Assembly: GCF_009184635.1 (NCBI RefSeq)
Contig: NZ_WELI01000005.1
Location: forward strand, 558,001 to 622,000
Direction of reading: 5' to 3'
Length of the DNA: 64,000 nucleotides
Origin: Rudanella paleaurantiibacter
GTDB taxonomy: Bacteria > Bacteroidota > Bacteroidia > Cytophagales > Spirosomataceae
A program made the position numbers and the translations under genes. This document shows positions 18,369 through 27,779 of this stretch, in pieces (within the stretch, counting starts at the first letter, position 1; each line of letters starts with the position of its first letter). A model generated the notes under the pieces. It did not search any database. It worked only from the letters and a program-made list of their open reading frames with translations, and was not told the DNA's origin.

Positions 18369-18404
18369 GCGGAGTCACTTTACAAAGTGGCTCCGCTTTT
18401 TTTG
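18369..18404 (+). terminator. Intrinsic terminator after the TMTC-like gene
   Basis: The stem AGCGGAGTCACTTT pairs with AAGTGGCTCCGCT (one G-T pair) around a short ACA loop and is followed by seven T. The remaining part of the 18333-18801 gap is AT-rich and shows no ORF or clear promoter. Confidence 0.88.
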
Positions 18405-18801
18405 TGAATGGTAAGACGAAATATTAAGCGTACTTGTAGAGATACAAATATAATTTTCCCGAGAACAGCCCATTTTGGGGCTTATCCATATAGGCCGCTC
18501 GCTCAAAAACGGGAAGTAGCAACGGGGGCTAATTCCCTCTAAAAGCCCCCCTCTCTGATAAAAAATATATCATAAAAAGTCACAAAATCAAATAAATGAA
18601 TATCAGTGATTTACCCTAAACAAATAAACTAAAATTTACATAAAATACCCATCGGCAAAAACAATAACTAATACAACCTTCCCTCCATAAGGTTACTAAA
18701 ACAATACAACAATCTATTTTTCTGAAGCGTTGGAGCAGTAACAGTTTGTCCGGCAACATCCGGCTTACTGGAGTAAACTATATAACAAAACCTCTCAACG
18801 T
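18405..18801. other. AT-rich intergenic stretch without a gene
   Basis: About 400 bases much richer in A and T than the surrounding genes, holding no ORF of note. It contains runs such as AAAAAATATATCATAAAAAG. A TTTG near 18743 precedes the fasciclin gene, but the expected TAnnTTTG is not convincing. It probably carries the fasciclin gene's promoter and leader. Confidence 0.5.
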
Positions 18802-19920
18802 ATGAATGTCAAACTTTCTGGTCGCCTGGTTCGCCAAGCCTTAGCGGCCGCTCTACTCAGCACAGCTCCTTTCTTATACAGCTGTAGCAATCAGGTCGTA
18901 GACCCCGCCCCAACAACGGGCACCACGGGTCCGGGTTCCGGTACCGTAACAACCCCTGGAACAGGTACAACTACCACACCAGGCACGGGTACAACCACTA
19001 CGCCGGGTACAGGCACAAGCACCACGCCGGGTACAGGCACAAGCACTACGCCGGGTACCGTATTCCCAACAGCTACGTACGTAAGCCAACAGGCTAATCT
19101 GAACTTTCTGGAGGCCGCTATCGCACGCGCCGGCTTGACCGATGAGGTTAACAAAGGTGGGCTTACGTTGTTTGCGCCATCGGACGAAGCATTCCGGGCA
19201 GCAGGATACGCCAGTGAGGCAGCCGTAAGTGCAGCGCCTGTAGCGGATCTGCAACGGATTCTCCGGTACCACATTGTCGGCTCTGTTATTGACCTTCCCG
19301 CGTTCCCAACGGCCGTTAATACGTCGTATCAGACGGCATTGGCCAACGCCCGGCTCACGGTTTACAAGGCAAGCGCTTCGGACATCAGTGTTAACTCCGC
19401 TAAGATTACCCAGGGCAACAACCCCACGGTGAGCAGCGTTGTGCACATCATTAATCGTGTATTGATGCCGCCAACGGCCAACGCTACCGATGTAGCTAAA
19501 GCAAACGCTAATTTGACATTCCTGGCAGTAGCCGCCGAGCGCGCAGGAACCTCGATTCAGACAATTCTGTCGGGCGATTCGCAGAACGGTGTAACCATCT
19601 TCGCCCCGACCAACGATGCATTTAAAGCTGCTGGTTTTGCCGATGAGGCTGCTATCCGGGCCGCTGACCCGAAACGTTTGGCCGACATTCTGTCGTACCA
19701 CGTTCTGAACTATCGCGCTTTTGCGCAGACCTTCCAGAACGGTGCTGACGTGGCTACCGCCAACGGAGCTACGGTTCGTTTCAACGTCAACAATGGTAAG
19801 GTTACTATTTTGGGTAAAGGCAATGGCAACAATGTTGCCAATATCGTAACGCCCGATCAGGTAGCTTCAAACGGAGTTATCCACGTGATCGACCGGCTGT
19901 TGTTGCCTACTAATCCGTAA
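18802..19920 (+). CDS. Fasciclin (FAS1) two-domain lipoprotein
   Basis: A 372-residue cell-surface adhesion-type protein. The N-terminal lipoprotein signal ends in FLYSC (Cys28). It is followed by a low-complexity linker of PGTGTTTT units (about residues 45-85) and two FAS1 domains. Domain 1 (about residues 95-230) has LTLFAPSDEAFRAAGY, ILRYHIVG and VHIINRVLMP. Domain 2 (about 235-370) has VTIFAPTNDAFKAAGF, ILSYHVLNY and GVIHVIDRLLLP. It is monocistronic between two strong terminators. The ligand is unknown. Confidence 0.94.
   Translation: MNVKLSGRLVRQALAAALLSTAPFLYSCSNQVVDPAPTTGTTGPGSGTVTTPGTGTTTTPGTGTTTTPGTGTSTTPGTGTSTTPGTVFPTATYVSQQANLNFLEAAIARAGLTDEVNKGGLTLFAPSDEAFRAAGYASEAAVSAAPVADLQRILRYHIVGSVIDLPAFPTAVNTSYQTALANARLTVYKASASDISVNSAKITQGNNPTVSSVVHIINRVLMPPTANATDVAKANANLTFLAVAAERAGTSIQTILSGDSQNGVTIFAPTNDAFKAAGFADEAAIRAADPKRLADILSYHVLNYRAFAQTFQNGADVATANGATVRFNVNNGKVTILGKGNGNNVANIVTPDQVASNGVIHVIDRLLLPTNP
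18958..19053 (+). repeat. Four tandem 24-bp repeats coding GTGTxTTP
   Basis: Units at 18958-18981, 18982-19005, 19006-19029 and 19030-19053 each encode Gly-Thr-Gly-Thr-Thr/Ser-Thr-Thr-Pro. The third and fourth copies differ from each other at only one codon. They form the flexible linker between the lipid anchor and the first FAS1 domain, and the array could vary in length. Confidence 0.85.
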
Positions 19921-19947
19921 GCAAATTCTCAATTAGGTAGGTAGTGG

Positions 19948-19983
19948 AAAAAGGCCCTGTTCACTTGAGCAGGGCCTTTTTTT
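19948..19983 (+). terminator. Terminator shared by fasciclin and methylmalonyl-CoA mutase genes
   Basis: AAAAAGGCCCTG (19949-19960 region) pairs with CAGGGCCTTTTT, giving A and T tracts on both sides, so it can work on both strands. It lies between the convergent genes. Confidence 0.9.
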
Positions 19984-22156
19984 AATGAGCTTCGGTCATT
20001 AATTCTTCCAGAATTTTCTGAGCCGCCACCGATATGATCGTGCCCGGCCCGAATACTCCTTTCACGCCCGCATCGTACAGATACTGGTAATCAGCCGGTG
20101 GAATAACCCCTCCGGCAATCACCAGAATATCCGAACGGCCAATGGCCCGTAGTTCGTCGATCAGCTGAGGAACCAATGTTTTGTGCCCAGCCGCCAGGCT
20201 CGATACGCCCACGATATGTACATCATTCTCAGCGGCTTGCCGGGCCACTTCAGCAGGTGTCTGGAACAAAGGCCCCATATCGACGTCAAACCCTAAATCG
20301 GCAAAACTCGTAGCAATCACCTTGGCCCCCCGATCGTGCCCATCCTGCCCCATTTTGGCAATCAGGATACGGGGCCGCCGACCATCGAGTTCGGCAAACT
20401 GATTGGCCATTTGCCGGGCAGCCGCAAAATTTTCATCATCCGACACTTCGGCAGAGTACACGCCCGATACGGCCCGAATTGTGGCTTTATGCCGACCAAA
20501 TGCTTTCTCCATGGCATCCGAAATTTCGCCCAATGTAGCCCGGTGCCGGGCAGCCTCCACGGCCAATGCGAGTAGGTTTGAGCTCATTGACCCTCCCTCT
20601 AGCGGGGAGGGGCCGGGGGTGGGGTTCTTCGCAGCCTCATACAACCGGTCCAATGCTTCGTTTACCTTCAGTTCATCCCGCGTGGCTTTAACCTGCTTAA
20701 GTCGGGCAATCTGACTCTCCCGAACCGCCTGATTGTCTACTTCGAGCAACTCAATCTCGGTTTCCGATTGGGTTTGATACCGGTTTACCCCCACAATCAC
20801 GTCTTTGCCCCCGTCTATGCGCGCCTGCTTACGAGCGGCAGCTTCCTCGATCCGAAGTTTAGGCAGGCCCGTTTCGATAGCTTTAGTCATGCCCCCCAGC
20901 TGTTCAACCTCCTCAATAAGCGCCCAGGCTTTTTGGACAAGCTCGTGCGTGAGCGTTTCAACGTAGTACGAACCACCCCAGGGGTCAACAGCGCGGGTTA
21001 TGTCGGTCTCGTGTTGCAGGTAAAGTTGGGTATTGCGGGCAATGCGGGCCGAAAAGTCGGTGGGCAGCGCAATAGCTTCATCGAGCGAGTTGGTATGCAA
21101 ACTCTGGGTTCCGCCAAAGGCTGCGGCCAACGCTTCGATGGTTGTCCGGGCCACGTTGTTGAACGGGTCCTGCTCGGTCAGGCTATACCCCGACGTTTGG
21201 CAGTGAGTCCGCAATGCCAGCGACTTTTTATTCTTCGGGTCGAACGATTGCACAATCCGGGCCCACAGCAACCGGGCCGCCCGCATCTTGGCAATTTCCA
21301 TGAAATGATTCATGCCGATTCCCCAGAAAAACGACAGCCGGGGCGCAAAATCGTCGATACCCATACCCGCAGCCAGCCCGGTCCGAATGTACTCAAGGCC
21401 ATCGGCGAGCGTGTAAGCCAGCTCAATATGCGCTGGGGCCCCAGCCTCGTGCATGTGGTAGCCGCTGATACTGATTGAGTTGAACCGGGGCATATGGCGG
21501 CTCGTAAAGGCGAAAATATCGCCCACAATCCGCATCGATGGCTCAGGCGGGTAGATGTAGGTGTTACGTACCATGAACTCTTTCAGAATGTCGTTCTGAA
21601 TCGTACCCGACAGTTTTTCGGAAGATACGCCCTGTTCCTCAGCGGCCACGATATAAAACGCCATGACCGGAATGACGGCCCCGTTCATGGTCATCGACAC
21701 CGACATCTGATCGAGCGGAATCTGATCGAACAGAATCTTCATGTCCTCCACGGTATCAATGGCTACGCCCGCTTTACCAACGTCGCCCACCACGCGCTGA
21801 TGATCGGAGTCGTAACCCCGGTGCGTAGCCAGGTCAAACGCAACCGACAGCCCTTTTTGCCCGGCTGCGAGGTTGCGCCGATAAAACGCGTTGGAGGCTT
21901 CGGCCGTGGAGAAACCCGCGTACTGCCGAACAGTCCAGGGCTGACGTACGTACATACTACTGTATGGCCCACGCAGAAAAGGAGGAATACCGGCCACATA
22001 ATCCAGATGATCGGTCGGGGCGAGGTCGGCCGCTGTAAACCGGGGTTTGAGCTTGATTCCTTCAGCCGTGGTTACCGGTGCCGTCTGCGAAGCTGCTAAC
22101 TGTGTTGCTTCGGGGGTTGAAACCGGTAGTTGTATTGATGAAAAATGGGGACGCAT
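19982..22156 (-). CDS. scpA: Methylmalonyl-CoA mutase, large (catalytic) subunit
   Basis: Adenosylcobalamin enzyme interconverting methylmalonyl-CoA and succinyl-CoA. It has 724 residues. The TIM barrel includes [34 protein letters not shown] and [16 protein letters not shown]. The C-terminal cobalamin domain has [15 protein letters not shown] with the axial His, then GVSSLAAGH. Between them, near residues 510-523, the insert [13 protein letters not shown] interrupts the otherwise normal [11 protein letters not shown] linker; it is encoded by a REP-like DNA element. The gene begins 34 bases after a serine hydrolase gene on the same strand. Its small-subunit partner is 4 kb away. Confidence 0.96.
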   Translation of the reverse strand: MRPHFSSIQLPVSTPEATQLAASQTAPVTTAEGIKLKPRFTAADLAPTDHLDYVAGIPPFLRGPYSSMYVRQPWTVRQYAGFSTAEASNAFYRRNLAAGQKGLSVAFDLATHRGYDSDHQRVVGDVGKAGVAIDTVEDMKILFDQIPLDQMSVSMTMNGAVIPVMAFYIVAAEEQGVSSEKLSGTIQNDILKEFMVRNTYIYPPEPSMRIVGDIFAFTSRHMPRFNSISISGYHMHEAGAPAHIELAYTLADGLEYIRTGLAAGMGIDDFAPRLSFFWGIGMNHFMEIAKMRAARLLWARIVQSFDPKNKKSLALRTHCQTSGYSLTEQDPFNNVARTTIEALAAAFGGTQSLHTNSLDEAIALPTDFSARIARNTQLYLQHETDITRAVDPWGGSYYVETLTHELVQKAWALIEEVEQLGGMTKAIETGLPKLRIEEAAARKQARIDGGKDVIVGVNRYQTQSETEIELLEVDNQAVRESQIARLKQVKATRDELKVNEALDRLYEAAKNPTPGPSPLEGGSMSSNLLALAVEAARHRATLGEISDAMEKAFGRHKATIRAVSGVYSAEVSDDENFAAARQMANQFAELDGRRPRILIAKMGQDGHDRGAKVIATSFADLGFDVDMGPLFQTPAEVARQAAENDVHIVGVSSLAAGHKTLVPQLIDELRAIGRSDILVIAGGVIPPADYQYLYDAGVKGVFGPGTIISVAAQKILEELMTEAH
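20588..20628. repeat. REP-like GC palindrome inside the mutase gene
   Basis: CCCTCCC (20591-20597) pairs with GGGAGGG (20605-20611), followed by a G-rich tail GGCCGGGGGTGGGG. It reads in frame as [10 protein letters not shown], a string I recall as a common read-through of repetitive GC palindromes in bacterial genomes. It sits in the linker between catalytic and cobalamin domains. Confidence 0.72.
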
Positions 22157-22190
22157 GGTACAAAAAATACGTTTCGTACATTGAAAACTT

Positions 22191-23342
22191 CTACTTCGTA
22201 ACGGCTGCCAGTACCCGCTTGATCAGCTCGTTGGGCGAGCCATTGTGCCAACGCCAGACCACGACCAAATCATGCTCCGGATCGACCCAGATGGTGTTCT
22301 GACCGGCGCCCAGTGCGGCAAAGCTCGAAGCGGGGGCATCGGGCCAGGCCTTTTGTTCCGTATTGAGCCACCAAAGATACCCGTAATCGGGACCAACGGG
22401 GCCGCGCGTGGTGGCCTGTTTCACCCAATCGGCAGACACAATCTGTCGGTCGTTCCAGCGCCCCTGCCGGAGCATCAGATAGCCAAAACGAGCTTCATCG
22501 CGGGTATTGATCCAAAGGCCACCACCCCACCGGGTACCACCACTCACCGACGGCATCGACCGCCCCTCAACCGTGGCTACGGCGTTCGGGTACGGAATAT
22601 ACTGCCAGGTATCGGATGCCCCAATAGGATTCATGATTTCATCCCGAAAAACCTCAGGAATAGGTTTCTTCCAGATTCGTAAGAGCGAGAGTGCAAATCG
22701 GTTGATGCGCACATCGTTGTATTCGTAGAAGGTGCCGGGCTTTTGCAGGCTGCGGGGTTTACGCTCGCCTTTCCCAAACGCTTCTTTCCCGACAAAATCG
22801 GCATTTTTACCCCACAAATCGCCTTCCCACTCGCTTGTCTGCCGCACGTGATGCTCCCACGTAACCTGACTATTCTGAGCCGACTCGTAACCGCCATCCT
22901 GAATGCGTTGCCGCACAGGTTCGTCGATACGGCCAATTAGCTTACGGTCGAGCGTGATACCCAATACCGTGGAGAGCACACTTTTAGCTACGCTATACGT
23001 AGGGTCGGCCCGGCGGGTATCTCCCCATTCAGCCACAATGTAGCCGCGCCGGAGCACAATACCGTTAGTAGCCGCCCGGCTGGTGGGCATAGGACCAAGC
23101 AACTTCCCGAAAATCTCCTCCTGCGTTGAAAAGTCGGGGGCCATCTGCGTGGTTTCCTGTGTCTTGGCCCAGGCAACAGCCTCGGCTAACTTGGCGGCAT
23201 CCATACCAACCTGTTCAGGTTTACGGGTTGCCCAGGCATCGCCTTTGGCTGGGAAATAAGTCGCATCAGATGCTGACGGTCGCTGACAGGCCGTGCTGAA
23301 GGCGAGCAGAATGAAGAGACAGGGCCCGTAAAGGAATTTCAT
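22191..23342 (-). CDS. Serine hydrolase, class C beta-lactamase family
   Basis: A 383-residue secreted penicillin-binding-protein-like hydrolase with a lipoprotein signal ([19 protein letters not shown]). The SxxK nucleophile motif is [10 protein letters not shown], the YxN motif is YEYNDVRIN, and the later VVWRWHNGS region stands where the KTG-like third motif is expected. [22 protein letters not shown] is typical of the family. Actual substrate unknown: beta-lactamase, D-amino peptidase or esterase activity are all possible. It precedes scpA by 34 bases on the same strand, an unusual pairing. Confidence 0.88.
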   Translation of the reverse strand: MKFLYGPCLFILLAFSTACQRPSASDATYFPAKGDAWATRKPEQVGMDAAKLAEAVAWAKTQETTQMAPDFSTQEEIFGKLLGPMPTSRAATNGIVLRRGYIVAEWGDTRRADPTYSVAKSVLSTVLGITLDRKLIGRIDEPVRQRIQDGGYESAQNSQVTWEHHVRQTSEWEGDLWGKNADFVGKEAFGKGERKPRSLQKPGTFYEYNDVRINRFALSLLRIWKKPIPEVFRDEIMNPIGASDTWQYIPYPNAVATVEGRSMPSVSGGTRWGGGLWINTRDEARFGYLMLRQGRWNDRQIVSADWVKQATTRGPVGPDYGYLWWLNTEQKAWPDAPASSFAALGAGQNTIWVDPEHDLVVVWRWHNGSPNELIKRVLAAVTK

Positions 23343-23493
23343 AGAGTGACGGGAGTTGATGAATTACGGTTACGGCAACGAATATCGGGAATCGGCCCGA
23401 AGCTCGCCCTACCCCTTCGCTATTTTTACAATCAACCTGCTTTAACGAATCAACTTACAGACTATCCTTATTCAGATTATTTCTAAACAACTC

Positions 23494-23524
23494 TTGCATG
23501 AACGCGTTTCACCCTATACTTTTG
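23494..23524 (+). promoter_or_regulatory. Promoter of the TonB-dependent receptor gene
   Basis: TTG at 23494-23496 and an exact TACTTTTG at 23517-23524, spaced by 20 bases. The start codon at 23550 lies 25 bases on. Confidence 0.65.
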
Positions 23525-23549
23525 CACTGTTTAAAATGAGTCTAAAGAA

Positions 23550-26066
23550 ATGCAACTCCGTCAGACAGCACTCCTATATATCTCTTTTTTATCATTAGCT
23601 TCATACACCACGTCATCCGCACTGGCCCACTCAGCAGCTATCCCGGCCATTTTTGCCGATGACAATGAAGGGCCAGTTCTAACGGGCGGTCTTCAGGGCC
23701 AGATTCGTGACCAAAACGGCGAACCGGCAGCGGGTCTGACCATCCAGCTGAAAGGTACTGTGCGGGCCCTGAGCACTGACGCCAATGGCAATTTTGACTT
23801 TCGCAGCCTGCCAACCGGCACGTACACCTTGGTTGCTTCGGGCGTGGGGATTCAGCCGTTAGAGCAGAAAGTGGAAGTTCGCCGGGCTGAAACAACGACG
23901 CTGACTCTCACCGTTCAGGAAAGCATACTGCAACTGGCCGAGGTTCAGATTCGGGCGGCAAAAGGCCTGCGCGAGCGCGAAACCCTTCCCGAAATTAGCA
24001 CAACGGCGATCTACGCCGGTAAGAAATCAGAAGTAGTCAATCTGGCCGCTCTGGATGCCAACCTGGTGACCAACAACAGTCGGCAGGTGTTCAGCAAAAC
24101 ACCGGGCGTGATGGTCTGGGAAAGCGACGGCTCAGGTATGCAGGTAGGCGTATCGGTACGTGGACTTAGCCCCAACCGCTCGTGGGAGTTCAACGTGCGC
24201 CAGAACGGGATCGACATTAGTTCTGATCCGTTTGGCTACCCCGAAGCGTACTACAACCCACCGATGCAAGCCGTGGAGCGCATCGAACTGGTGCGGGGTG
24301 GAGCATCGTTGCAGTACGGACCACAGTTTGGCGGCTTACTCAACTACGTGCTGAAGCCAGCCGCGCAGGATAAACCTTTCAGTTTCGAAACCCAGCAGAC
24401 CGTTGGCAGCTACGGCTTATTCTCGACCTACAATCGGGTGAGTGGCACCTCGGGGCGTTTGCAATACAACGCCTACGTAGATTACCGCCGGGCCGACGGA
24501 TGGCGTCAGAATAGCCGCTACGGCATATTCAACGGGTTCGCGTCTATTTCGTACGCCGTGACGAATAAACTCCGGCTGGGCTTTGAAGTGTCACAACTAT
24601 ACAACGAGAGCCAGCAACCGGGCGGCCTCACCGACGCTCAGTTTGCGCAGGACGCCCGCCAAAGCAGCCGCGCCCGCAACTGGTTTAGCACCCCCTGGAC
24701 CGTGCCAACACTCAAAGCCGAATACGCCATCAGCGACAATACCCGGCTCACAGCTACCCTGCACGGGTTGGTGGGCCAGCGCAACAGCATCGGCTTTACG
24801 TCGGCCATTACCACACCCGATGCCCCTGATGCAACAGGTCAAATGGCCAACCGCCAAATCGACCGTGACCACTACAAAAACTGGGGTGGCGAGGTACGGC
24901 TCGTAAGCCGGTATAACTGGCTCGGGCAGCAACATGCACTCGCAACCGGCGTGAAGTACTTCAACGGGCACACCCACCGCACGCAGCAGGGTCGTGGTGA
25001 CCGGGGGAGTGATTTCAACCTCGACCTGCAAACCGAACTGTTTCCGCGCGACCTGAGCCTGCGTGTGACCAACGTGGCGGCCTTTGCCGAATCGATGTTC
25101 CGCCTGAACAAGCGTTGGACGGTTACACCCGGCCTGCGGCTCGAATCGCTCCAGAACGACATCAGCGGCCGGTTAAGCTTTGCCGCCAACGGCTCCGAAA
25201 ATCGCGTGTCACAGCAGAGCAGCCGCCAGTTTTTGCTGGCCGGTATTGGTACTGAATTTAAGCTGGCTCAGGATATCAGCCTGTATGCCAACGCTTCACA
25301 GGCCTACCGCCCGGTCCTGTTCTCTGACCTGACGCCAGCCGCCGTAACCGATTTTGTGGTTGACCCGAACCTGCGCGATGCCCGCGGCTACTCGGTCGAT
25401 GCCGGGGTGCGGGGTAAGTTTCGGAACTACCTCAACTTCGATGTGAGCTATTACTTTGTGAATTACAACGACCGGATTGGTACCCTATCGCTCGTGAACG
25501 AAGCCGGGCGTACCTACCAGTTCCGTACCAACATTGGCCGGAGCGTAAGCCGGGGCGTAGAAGCCTACGTGGAGTTTGATCCGATTGTAGCCCTGGCAGG
25601 CCGGTCGGCAGTGGGTTACCTGAGCCTGTTTACTTCGCTTGGCTTTACGGACGCCCGGTACCGCAACCTGCGCACCACGAGTGTGAGCAACGGGCAGGTG
25701 AACGAAACCAACCTCCGCGACCGCTTCGTTGAAAATGCCCCCGAGTTTATCGGCCGTTTTGGTGCTAACTACTCGTACCGGGGCTTTACGCTGACGGCGC
25801 TGATGAACCGCGTAGGCAAAGCGTATAGCGACGCCAACAACACGGTTAATGCATCGGCAAACGCCCAAACCGGTCTGATTCCGGCGTATAGGGTGTTTGA
25901 CCTGTCGGCCTCCCTCAACCTGAAAAAGCGTTACACGGTTCGGGCGGGGGTTAACAACCTTACCGACGAGCGTTACTTTACCCGCCGGGCGGGTGGTTAT
26001 CCCGGTCCGGGTCTGTTACCAGCCGATGGCCGCACGGCGTATCTGTCAGTCGGGCTGAAACTATAA
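23550..26066 (+). CDS. TonB-dependent receptor, FecA-like
   Basis: An 838-residue outer-membrane transporter with a signal peptide. A carboxypeptidase-like regulatory domain covers about residues 45-135 (GQIRDQNGEPAAGLTIQLKG...FDFRSLPTGTYTL). The plug has SRQVFSKTPGVMVWESDG, VSVRGLSPNRSWEFNVRQNG and ERIELVRGGASLQYGPQFGG. A 22-strand-type barrel ends LSVGLKL. The plug pattern resembles FecA-type Fe(III)-dicitrate receptors. The substrate is not provable here; its place between two cobalamin-dependent mutase genes makes cobalamin an alternative to weigh. A strong terminator follows. Confidence 0.9.
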   Translation: MQLRQTALLYISFLSLASYTTSSALAHSAAIPAIFADDNEGPVLTGGLQGQIRDQNGEPAAGLTIQLKGTVRALSTDANGNFDFRSLPTGTYTLVASGVGIQPLEQKVEVRRAETTTLTLTVQESILQLAEVQIRAAKGLRERETLPEISTTAIYAGKKSEVVNLAALDANLVTNNSRQVFSKTPGVMVWESDGSGMQVGVSVRGLSPNRSWEFNVRQNGIDISSDPFGYPEAYYNPPMQAVERIELVRGGASLQYGPQFGGLLNYVLKPAAQDKPFSFETQQTVGSYGLFSTYNRVSGTSGRLQYNAYVDYRRADGWRQNSRYGIFNGFASISYAVTNKLRLGFEVSQLYNESQQPGGLTDAQFAQDARQSSRARNWFSTPWTVPTLKAEYAISDNTRLTATLHGLVGQRNSIGFTSAITTPDAPDATGQMANRQIDRDHYKNWGGEVRLVSRYNWLGQQHALATGVKYFNGHTHRTQQGRGDRGSDFNLDLQTELFPRDLSLRVTNVAAFAESMFRLNKRWTVTPGLRLESLQNDISGRLSFAANGSENRVSQQSSRQFLLAGIGTEFKLAQDISLYANASQAYRPVLFSDLTPAAVTDFVVDPNLRDARGYSVDAGVRGKFRNYLNFDVSYYFVNYNDRIGTLSLVNEAGRTYQFRTNIGRSVSRGVEAYVEFDPIVALAGRSAVGYLSLFTSLGFTDARYRNLRTTSVSNGQVNETNLRDRFVENAPEFIGRFGANYSYRGFTLTALMNRVGKAYSDANNTVNASANAQTGLIPAYRVFDLSASLNLKKRYTVRAGVNNLTDERYFTRRAGGYPGPGLLPADGRTAYLSVGLKL

Positions 26067-26136
26067 CAGTCCGAAAGCGTCAGACGGACTATCGTCAATC
26101 AGTACTTTCTCTTTCCTCGTTTAACTCATCGATTAC

Positions 26137-26182
26137 CCAAAACGCCGAAAGGGGAGCATGTGCTCCCCTTTCGGCGTTTTGG
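26137..26182. terminator. Bidirectional terminator, 22-bp perfect stem
   Basis: Arms 26137-26158 and 26161-26182 are perfect reverse complements around a TG loop, with AAAACGCC and GGCGTTTT outer ends. It lies between the convergent receptor and small-subunit mutase genes. Confidence 0.92.
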
Positions 26183-26194
26183 TATCAAGATTAC

Positions 26195-27532
26195 TTACTC
26201 AAACGATTCGGCCAATCGGCGCACCGGCAAGCCTTCTCCCGAAGGTTGAGCAACAACCGGTTTATCAGCCTGCACACCCTCATCGAACCGGAATTTGTTG
26301 ACACCTACCAGCACCTTTCCTTGTACCACGGCCTGGACACGGGCGGCATACCCCGCGTCGATTTCGGTTTTGACCCAGTCGGTCGCTTTGGCGAGCCCTC
26401 CTTTAGCTTCCACGTCCAGAAACAATTGCCAGGCAGCTTCCGTCAGTTGGTGCGTGAGGGTTTCAATATAATAACTACCGGCTGCAGGGTCGGCTACCCG
26501 GTTGAAATAGCTTTCTTCGGTCAGCAGCAACGACACATTTCGGGCAATCCGCTGCCCAAACGCATCGGAAGAGCTGGTCAGGGCATTGAAAGGCCGAACG
26601 GTGAGCAAATCGCAACCGCCCACGGTGGCCGACATAGCTTCGGTAGTAGCCCGGAGCAGGTTCGTGTACGGCGTTGCCGTTGATTCATAAAATGCGGAGG
26701 TTTGCGCATGGATGAATGCCGGAACCGAGATACCGTATCCTGCCCCAAAACGCGCCCACAATACGCGCAAGGCCCGTAGTTTGGCAATTTCCAGAAAATA
26801 GCTGGTACCGACCGCTACCGACAATATGGTTTTTGGGCCGAGTTGCTCGGGGGTTAGCCCCTGTTCGGTGAGCGGGTCGTAGGTATCAGTCAGACGGGCC
26901 AGCAAAAACGCAAGCTCCTGAACAGCGGTTGCCCCGGCATTGTGAAAATCGTGGCCAGAAACGCACACCGTTCTGAATTGGGGCGAATCGGCCGAGAGCC
27001 GGGTGGCCTGGGCCGTAGTCTCGTCCGGTTTGCTCAGAAGCCCCCCTTTGAGCTGATATGGCGCTACGGTGCGCAGGGCGTTGAGTAGATCAGCGGCTGA
27101 GTCAGTGGTATCAAAAAACAGGGGTGTTTCACTTAGTTTAATGCCGTTCAGCAACCGGCTCAGTTGGCTCGTGTCGGCTATGGCCGCCCCCTCAGCCCGG
27201 CCCGATGCCAAAATAAGCGCATCGGCTCCACTACTCACTTGCTCGGTAATGGCCTTGTTATCGACTTTCGTATCGCCGGTCAGGTGGTACACGGGCGTAT
27301 TGAGCCAGCCCGGCTCGGCCTTTTGCACGGCCTGCACGGTTTGCCAGGGCACATCGGTCAGTTGGTCGCGGGTATAGAACGGTTCAACGACAAACCCCTC
27401 GGCCGATGCCGACGTTTCGACACGCCACCGAAGCGTTTCGTAAGCATTCGGATCTTTGAGGTCTTTGCCAACCTGCGCGATCCAGTCGGCTTGTGAACTA
27501 CCCGGAAAAAGCGCGTTGCTTGGTGGGTTCAT
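26195..27532 (-). CDS. mutA: Methylmalonyl-CoA mutase, small subunit
   Basis: Non-catalytic partner of the adenosylcobalamin mutase. The start at 27532 gives MNPPSNALFPGSSQADW; the frame continues 37 residues upstream, past a good promoter, so it is not used. It shows the degenerate barrel: SGADALILASG, QFRTVCVSGHDFHNAGATAVQELAF, and AGSYYIETLTHQLTEAAW. At 445 residues it is shorter than the roughly 620-residue Propionibacterium subunit, lacking the degenerate cobalamin domain; I believe this short form is normal in Bacteroidota. It is separated from scpA by two unrelated genes. Confidence 0.9.
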   Translation of the reverse strand: MNPPSNALFPGSSQADWIAQVGKDLKDPNAYETLRWRVETSASAEGFVVEPFYTRDQLTDVPWQTVQAVQKAEPGWLNTPVYHLTGDTKVDNKAITEQVSSGADALILASGRAEGAAIADTSQLSRLLNGIKLSETPLFFDTTDSAADLLNALRTVAPYQLKGGLLSKPDETTAQATRLSADSPQFRTVCVSGHDFHNAGATAVQELAFLLARLTDTYDPLTEQGLTPEQLGPKTILSVAVGTSYFLEIAKLRALRVLWARFGAGYGISVPAFIHAQTSAFYESTATPYTNLLRATTEAMSATVGGCDLLTVRPFNALTSSSDAFGQRIARNVSLLLTEESYFNRVADPAAGSYYIETLTHQLTEAAWQLFLDVEAKGGLAKATDWVKTEIDAGYAARVQAVVQGKVLVGVNKFRFDEGVQADKPVVAQPSGEGLPVRRLAESFE

Positions 27533-27555
27533 ACCAGACTTAGTTTGTTTGTTTG

Positions 27556-27586
27556 TAAAAGTAGCAGATCGAATTTGGGCCACCAA
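27556..27586 (-). promoter_or_regulatory. Promoter of the mutA gene
   Basis: Minus-strand TACTTTTA (27563-27556) with a TTTTG about 20 bases upstream, 24 bases before the ATG at 27532. The -7 is one base off consensus. Confidence 0.55.
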
Positions 27587-27726
27587 AACTGACCGGCAAC
27601 TCGAAAGTCTGTCCTGTTTTTGTACTATTTCAAGGTCTTTCAAAATTAGATTGACAAGCGACCCGGAAACACTGTATTTTCGTCAATAGAAAGCCATCAC
27701 GGGCATCGGGCCAAGGGGTTTTTTAC

Positions 27727-27734
27727 TACTTTTG
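27727..27734 (+). promoter_or_regulatory. -7 promoter element for dnaA
   Basis: Exact TACTTTTG, about 45 bases before the dnaA start. No matching -33 element is clear. Confidence 0.5.
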
Positions 27735-27779
27735 TCTCCCTTTTTAGGAAACACCCACTGATTAAGTCAAAGTTTACCC

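Noticed and set aside
18958-19053. A CRISPR or VNTR outside coding sequence
   Set aside because: It is in frame within the fasciclin gene and reads GTGTxTTP repeatedly.
22191-23342. Beta-lactamase conferring resistance
   Set aside because: The SxxK family includes many peptidases and esterases; the third motif is not a clear KTG, so a resistance call is unsupported.
26195-27532. Small mutase subunit as a truncated pseudogene
   Set aside because: The frame is intact, its motifs are complete, and the short form without the degenerate cobalamin domain is what I expect in Bacteroidota.
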